Shown piece by piece: positions 60,837 to 64,000 of a DNA stretch of 64,000 nt; positions within the stretch are counted from its first letter, which is position 1, and each line of letters starts with the position of its first letter. The notes beneath the pieces were generated by a model, which did not search any database, was not told where the DNA came from, and worked only from the letters and a program-made list of their open reading frames with translations. The position numbers and the translations under genes were made by a program. Source of the stretch: Acidimicrobiia bacterium (GTDB taxonomy: Bacteria; Actinomycetota; Acidimicrobiia; ATN3; PSLF01); NCBI GenBank assembly GCA_040289475.1, contig PSLF01000006.1, forward strand, positions 1 through 64,000. Reading direction: 5' to 3'.

Positions 60837-61940
60837 ATGGCCCGAGTAACCACAAAACAGCTACGTGAAAAAGCTTTTGGGCCGTTGGACTCTTGCGTCT
60901 GGGCTGAACTCGTTTCCGAAGCTACCAGGCAGCTAAAAACGGCTGGTGTCCACTCCCCTAGACGAGATGCCGAGGAGCTCGCGGCTCATGTCTTGGGAAT
61001 TTCGCTCTCAAGGCTGGCACTACATTTTCGCCAAGTCGCATCCTGTGCAGAGCGTTCTACCTATTTCGAGTACGTCGCCCAGCGGAAGAGACGCGTGCCG
61101 CTGCAACTACTGACAGGCGTAGCGGGATTTCGACGAATCGAATTACGGCTACGTAGAGGCGTTTTCATACCGCGGCCGGAAACAGAAATTCTCGTCGAGG
61201 TTGCCTTGGACCACATTCGGAGACACTGTCGTAGCCGAGTGGCGCGGGTACTGGATCTTGGGACCGGATCGGGTGCTATTGCTTTATCTATTGCTTCCGA
61301 GGCCGAACACTGCGAGGTCGTAGCGACTGACATCTCCGAACACGCCCTCAGGTGCGCAAAGCGAAACGCTGAGCGGATGGGGCTCGTAGAACGGGTGTCT
61401 TTCGTCGCTTGTAGCTGGATATCGGCTTTCCGCGAGTATCTAGAACAACCCTTCGACGTAATCGTGTCCAATCCCCCCTATATTCCCTCAAATGCCATCG
61501 AAGCCCTGGAGCCCGAAGTCAGGCAGTACGATCCACCCGCAGCACTCGACGGTGGAGGAGACGGCCTCCGGTACCTGCGGTACTTGCTATGTGTAACTCC
61601 CCGGTTGCTTACTCCCACCGGCATGGTCGCATTGGAAATCGGCGCTGATCAGGCCGACAGGATCACAAAAGATCCCGCCCTCGCAGAGCAACTTCTGCGC
61701 CATCGGATGAAACTTGCGCCCCCCGTCTACGACCTCCAAGGGCGGCCAAGAGTGATCGTAGCATCGAAGCTGCATGCTGAGTTTGTGAACGCTAGGCATC
61801 TGAGCGCCGTTCCCGCCGCCGCAGGGCTAACCACTCACATGGCTTGTATTGGCTATCAGAGAACTGGTTCGCCTTGGGTTCCGAGGGACGGAACCGGAGA
61901 GCTTGAGAACAACATAGGGTCAGACGGAAGTTGCAGATGA
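60837..61940 (+). CDS. prmC: release factor glutamine methyltransferase, with extra C-terminal tail
   Basis: A 367-residue SAM-dependent enzyme methylating the glutamine of the GGQ motif in release factors, fitting its place after prfA. It has an N-terminal helical domain, DLGTGSGAIAL (SAM site, 140-150) and the catalytic NPPY (212-215). Usual length is near 280-290; here about 50-60 extra residues follow the family end (GRPRVIVASK), without recognisable domain. The stop overlaps the tsaC start by 4 bases (ATGA). The ATG has GAGGACACC upstream. Confidence 0.93.
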   Translation: MARVTTKQLREKAFGPLDSCVWAELVSEATRQLKTAGVHSPRRDAEELAAHVLGISLSRLALHFRQVASCAERSTYFEYVAQRKRRVPLQLLTGVAGFRRIELRLRRGVFIPRPETEILVEVALDHIRRHCRSRVARVLDLGTGSGAIALSIASEAEHCEVVATDISEHALRCAKRNAERMGLVERVSFVACSWISAFREYLEQPFDVIVSNPPYIPSNAIEALEPEVRQYDPPAALDGGGDGLRYLRYLLCVTPRLLTPTGMVALEIGADQADRITKDPALAEQLLRHRMKLAPPVYDLQGRPRVIVASKLHAEFVNARHLSAVPAAAGLTTHMACIGYQRTGSPWVPRDGTGELENNIGSDGSCR

Positions 61941-62569
61941 CCACTCGAGACGTTGCGATCCAGGTACTTACGGACCCTCCCGACCCAGCTCTTGTCGAGC
62001 AGGTCGTAAATATTCTTTTAAAAGGCGGCGTGGCTGTCCTGCCCACCGACACCGTGTACGGTCTGTGCGCTGCTGCCGAATCGGAGGCCGGCGTACGCCG
62101 TGTCTTCGAACTAAAAGGACGAGATACTTCGAAAGCTCTACCAGTCTTTGTTGGGAATCTTTCTCAGGCACGAGCCGTGGCTGAGCTCAATATTGAGGCG
62201 GAGAGATTGGCCTCCGTTTTTTGGCCAGGGGCTCTGACATTGATATTGAAGCGGCGCCCCGGGATCGCTTGGAACTTGGGCGGTGACCCGCACACGATCG
62301 GCATCCGGTGGCCACAATCGAGGTTTGTCTCAGAGATCTGCCTCAGGGCAGGACCCATAACTTCGACGAGTGCCAATGCATCCGGAGCTCCCGAGGCCAA
62401 AACGGTTACCGAAGCAGTAGAGGCTTTCGGATCCCGAGTAGATTTGTACGTCGACGGTGGGCCATCCCCCACCGAAGTTCCCTCTACCGTAGTCAGCCTC
62501 GTTTCCGATCCTCAAATCTTGAGGGAAGGGGCAATCTCCGCCGCGGAATTCCTTGGCAAACTCAGATGA
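61937..62569 (+). CDS. tsaC: threonylcarbamoyl-AMP synthase
   Basis: A 210-residue TsaC/Sua5 enzyme making threonylcarbamoyl-adenylate from threonine, bicarbonate and ATP for the t6A37 modification of tRNAs. GGVAVLPTDTVYGLCA, ELKGRDTSKALPVFVG, FWPGALTLILKR and TSTSANASGAPEA are family signatures. It is the short TsaC type without a separate Sua5 domain. ATG 61937 overlaps the prmC stop, with GGAAG upstream. Confidence 0.94.
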   Translation: MTTRDVAIQVLTDPPDPALVEQVVNILLKGGVAVLPTDTVYGLCAAAESEAGVRRVFELKGRDTSKALPVFVGNLSQARAVAELNIEAERLASVFWPGALTLILKRRPGIAWNLGGDPHTIGIRWPQSRFVSEICLRAGPITSTSANASGAPEAKTVTEAVEAFGSRVDLYVDGGPSPTEVPSTVVSLVSDPQILREGAISAAEFLGKLR

Positions 62570-62578
62570 GCGAGGACG

Positions 62579-63439
62579 ATGCCCGAAGATAGCCACAAGA
62601 CGGAACTGCCGCTCGACCGAACCCGGGGCGCGGCAGCTAAAAGCCATATGCTTAGACGTCTAGCGATAGGTGGTGTAGTTATCGGAACCGCCATCGTGGC
62701 CGTGTTGGCATCGTCGCGCCTCGCCGGCACTAAGTCTGTGCCCCCCTCCTCAGATGAGACGGGCTTCCAGCCTCCCGGTGCTCTCATAGTTGCGCCTGAA
62801 GAAAGAAGTGCGACCGATCCACTAGCGATAACCACTTACAACGCTATTGCGGCCCAGGTAGCCAGCGACACCATCGGGATCTTTGCCTTTCCCGAGTCAC
62901 TCACGCCTACCTCAGTGCTTTCCCGCACGAACGAACATGGAGTCCCCCAGACATTCCTGGTGCTGGAAGTTCGAAAAGGGTGGGCACGGGTTATGTTGCC
63001 GGGACCACCAAATGGTTCCACTGGGTGGATACGCACCTCAGAGGTTAACTTCTACGGAGTCGAGCACGTAGTGCGAGTACGCCTGGCGTCCAAGCGACTT
63101 GAGGTCTGGGAGAGAGGCAGGCTCGCTTTTTCGTTTCCAGCCGGCATAGGACGAAAGAACACCCCTACACCGGGAGGAAGATACTACATAAAAGAACTCC
63201 TCCAACCAACGGATCCCGCGGGGCCATGGGGCAGTTACGCTTTTGGGCTCAATGGCTACTCCAACTCGGTATACGGTCCCGATGGAGAGCCACAGGTGAT
63301 TGGAATCCACGGTACCAACGAGCCCGACTCTGTAGGCAAGGAAGTATCTGCCGGCTGTGTCCGCCTTCGCAACGAAGACATCGAAAAGCTCGTAGGTCTT
63401 CTACCTCTTGGGACTCCGGTTGAGATAATGGAGGATTGA
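62579..63439 (+). CDS. membrane-anchored L,D-transpeptidase (YkuD)
   Basis: A 286-residue cell-wall enzyme forming or exchanging meso-DAP-linked peptide bridges. A short cytoplasmic start, one membrane helix (about 25-47) and a Ser/Pro linker precede an SH3-like stretch. Then comes the YkuD domain with IGIHGTNEP and the catalytic Cys260 in SAGCVRL. ATG 62579 follows GAGGACG, 9 bases after tsaC. With the penicillin-binding protein near 30 kb it shows both 4-3 and 3-3 cross-linking capacity. An ECF-sigma-like gene starts 30 bases downstream. Confidence 0.92.
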   Translation: MPEDSHKTELPLDRTRGAAAKSHMLRRLAIGGVVIGTAIVAVLASSRLAGTKSVPPSSDETGFQPPGALIVAPEERSATDPLAITTYNAIAAQVASDTIGIFAFPESLTPTSVLSRTNEHGVPQTFLVLEVRKGWARVMLPGPPNGSTGWIRTSEVNFYGVEHVVRVRLASKRLEVWERGRLAFSFPAGIGRKNTPTPGGRYYIKELLQPTDPAGPWGSYAFGLNGYSNSVYGPDGEPQVIGIHGTNEPDSVGKEVSAGCVRLRNEDIEKLVGLLPLGTPVEIMED

Positions 63440-63469
63440 TATCGCGTCGCCTACCAAACACCTTTTATC

Positions 63470-64000
63470 GTGCAAGCGGACCGCTCCGAATCCGAACCTT
63501 CATCGGAAAACTCGGGCAAGCCCGACATCGTCGAGCTCGCCATGAACAGGGACCCCGACGCTCTGGGCACCCTCTATGACGTTTTATATCCCCCCCTCTT
63601 TAGGCTTCTATTCTTCTCTACGAGAGACACTACCGTCGCTGAGCAAATAGCAGATGCCGTAGTTCCCACGGTCCTTGCATCCGTACCTCATGCACAAGCC
63701 GACGCCCCTTCATTGCGAGCATGGATGATGTCGGTTGCGTGGGCTCTGCTCGAACGTGACTATAAACAGGCCCTTCCATCTGTGGGACATCATCTCCCCC
63801 CGCACTTTCTGGACGAGGCCACAACCCAAACGCTTGAGTATCGACAGTCAGCTGACGAGCTGGCCGCAGCCATTCGCCAATTACCCCCCTTCTGGCAGAA
63901 CTACGTCGTGTTGCGATTTATCTCCGGACTGACCAGAAGCGAGGTAGTGTTTGTCTTGGGGAAGCCTTCCTCCGACGTCGCGGCGATGGAGACCGAGGCT
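63470..64000 (+). CDS. ECF-type sigma factor-like protein, 3' end cut by window
   Basis: The frame from GTG 63470 stays open for 177 codons to the window edge. It contains a sigma-2-like region (VELAMNRDPDALGTLYDVLYP, then a helical stretch ending in SLRAWMMSVAWALLERDY). After a linker comes a sigma-4-like helix-turn-helix (AIRQLPPFWQNYVVLRFISGLTRSEVVFVLG). This is the layout of an extracytoplasmic-function sigma factor, though several core residues of region 2 are divergent. It follows an L,D-transpeptidase gene, so control of envelope genes is plausible. The C-terminus and any anti-sigma gene lie outside the window. Confidence 0.7.
   Translation, partial: MQADRSESEPSSENSGKPDIVELAMNRDPDALGTLYDVLYPPLFRLLFFSTRDTTVAEQIADAVVPTVLASVPHAQADAPSLRAWMMSVAWALLERDYKQALPSVGHHLPPHFLDEATTQTLEYRQSADELAAAIRQLPPFWQNYVVLRFISGLTRSEVVFVLGKPSSDVAAMETEA

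Overview
The window looks like a stretch of chromosome from an actinobacterium, most likely a deep-branching lineage such as Acidimicrobiia. The class is an inference; the phylum is well supported. The markers are a WhiB-family protein, a GlnR-type regulator beside two glutamine synthetases, paired ArsA-like ATPases near WhiB, NUDIX and metallo-beta-lactamase genes, and the gene order argS-lysA-hom-thrC-x-rho-rpmE-prfA-prmC-tsaC, which matches the order I recall from Mycobacterium. G+C is moderate to high by eye, with one clearly AT-rich patch at about 59.05-59.55 kb. No phage, insertion sequence, CRISPR array or rRNA was seen.

Layout. 0-5 kb: alpha/beta hydrolase, SCP2-like protein, a frameshifted secreted beta-propeller gene, tRNA-Pro(CGG), a receiver-domain protein and a divergent STAS protein. 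5-13.9 kb: two ArsA-like ATPases, divergent NfeD, WhiB, a second alpha/beta hydrolase, NUDIX hydrolase, LACTB2-like hydrolase, membrane cytochrome c and a membrane protein. 14-16.6 kb: aldehyde dehydrogenase with its DUF779 partner, and an orphan ABC ATPase. 16.7-19.3 kb: an iron-sulfur group (Mrp, SufR-like regulator, IscA/ErpA-like carrier). 19.3-22.2 kb: small membrane proteins, RidA and MauE-like protein. 22.2-27 kb: a nitrogen block (GlnR-like regulator, two glutamine synthetases, pyrE between them) with GlnR-like boxes and a strong terminator. 27-30 kb: GH1 and GH13 glycosidases. 30-36.7 kb: penicillin-binding protein, MscS channel, a thioredoxin-like lipoprotein, and heme A genes ctaA and ctaB. 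36.7-42.9 kb: an NRAMP-family transporter broken at a G8 run, two M16 peptidases, tRNA-Arg(CCG), a CheY-like protein and an acyl-CoA dehydrogenase. 43-53.6 kb: argS, lysA, CDGSH protein, hom, thrC, apgM-like, cDPG synthetase, 2-phosphoglycerate kinase, transaldolase. 53.7-64 kb: rho, rpmE, yqhQ, a GH3 glycosidase on the opposite strand, prfA, prmC, tsaC, an L,D-transpeptidase and the start of an ECF-sigma-like gene cut by the window end.

The most striking part is 49.2-52.9 kb. Where mycobacteria carry thrB, this window has an apgM-family phosphoglycerate mutase or homoserine kinase analogue. It is followed at once by relatives of the two methanogen enzymes that make cyclic 2,3-diphosphoglycerate, a thermoprotective solute and phosphate store: 2-phosphoglycerate kinase and cyclic 2,3-diphosphoglycerate synthetase. 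This suggests that an actinobacterium may make cDPG from 2-phosphoglycerate, with the pathway inserted into a threonine operon. A second coherent theme is a compact GlnR-type nitrogen control unit with candidate operators in front of the regulator and both glutamine synthetase genes.
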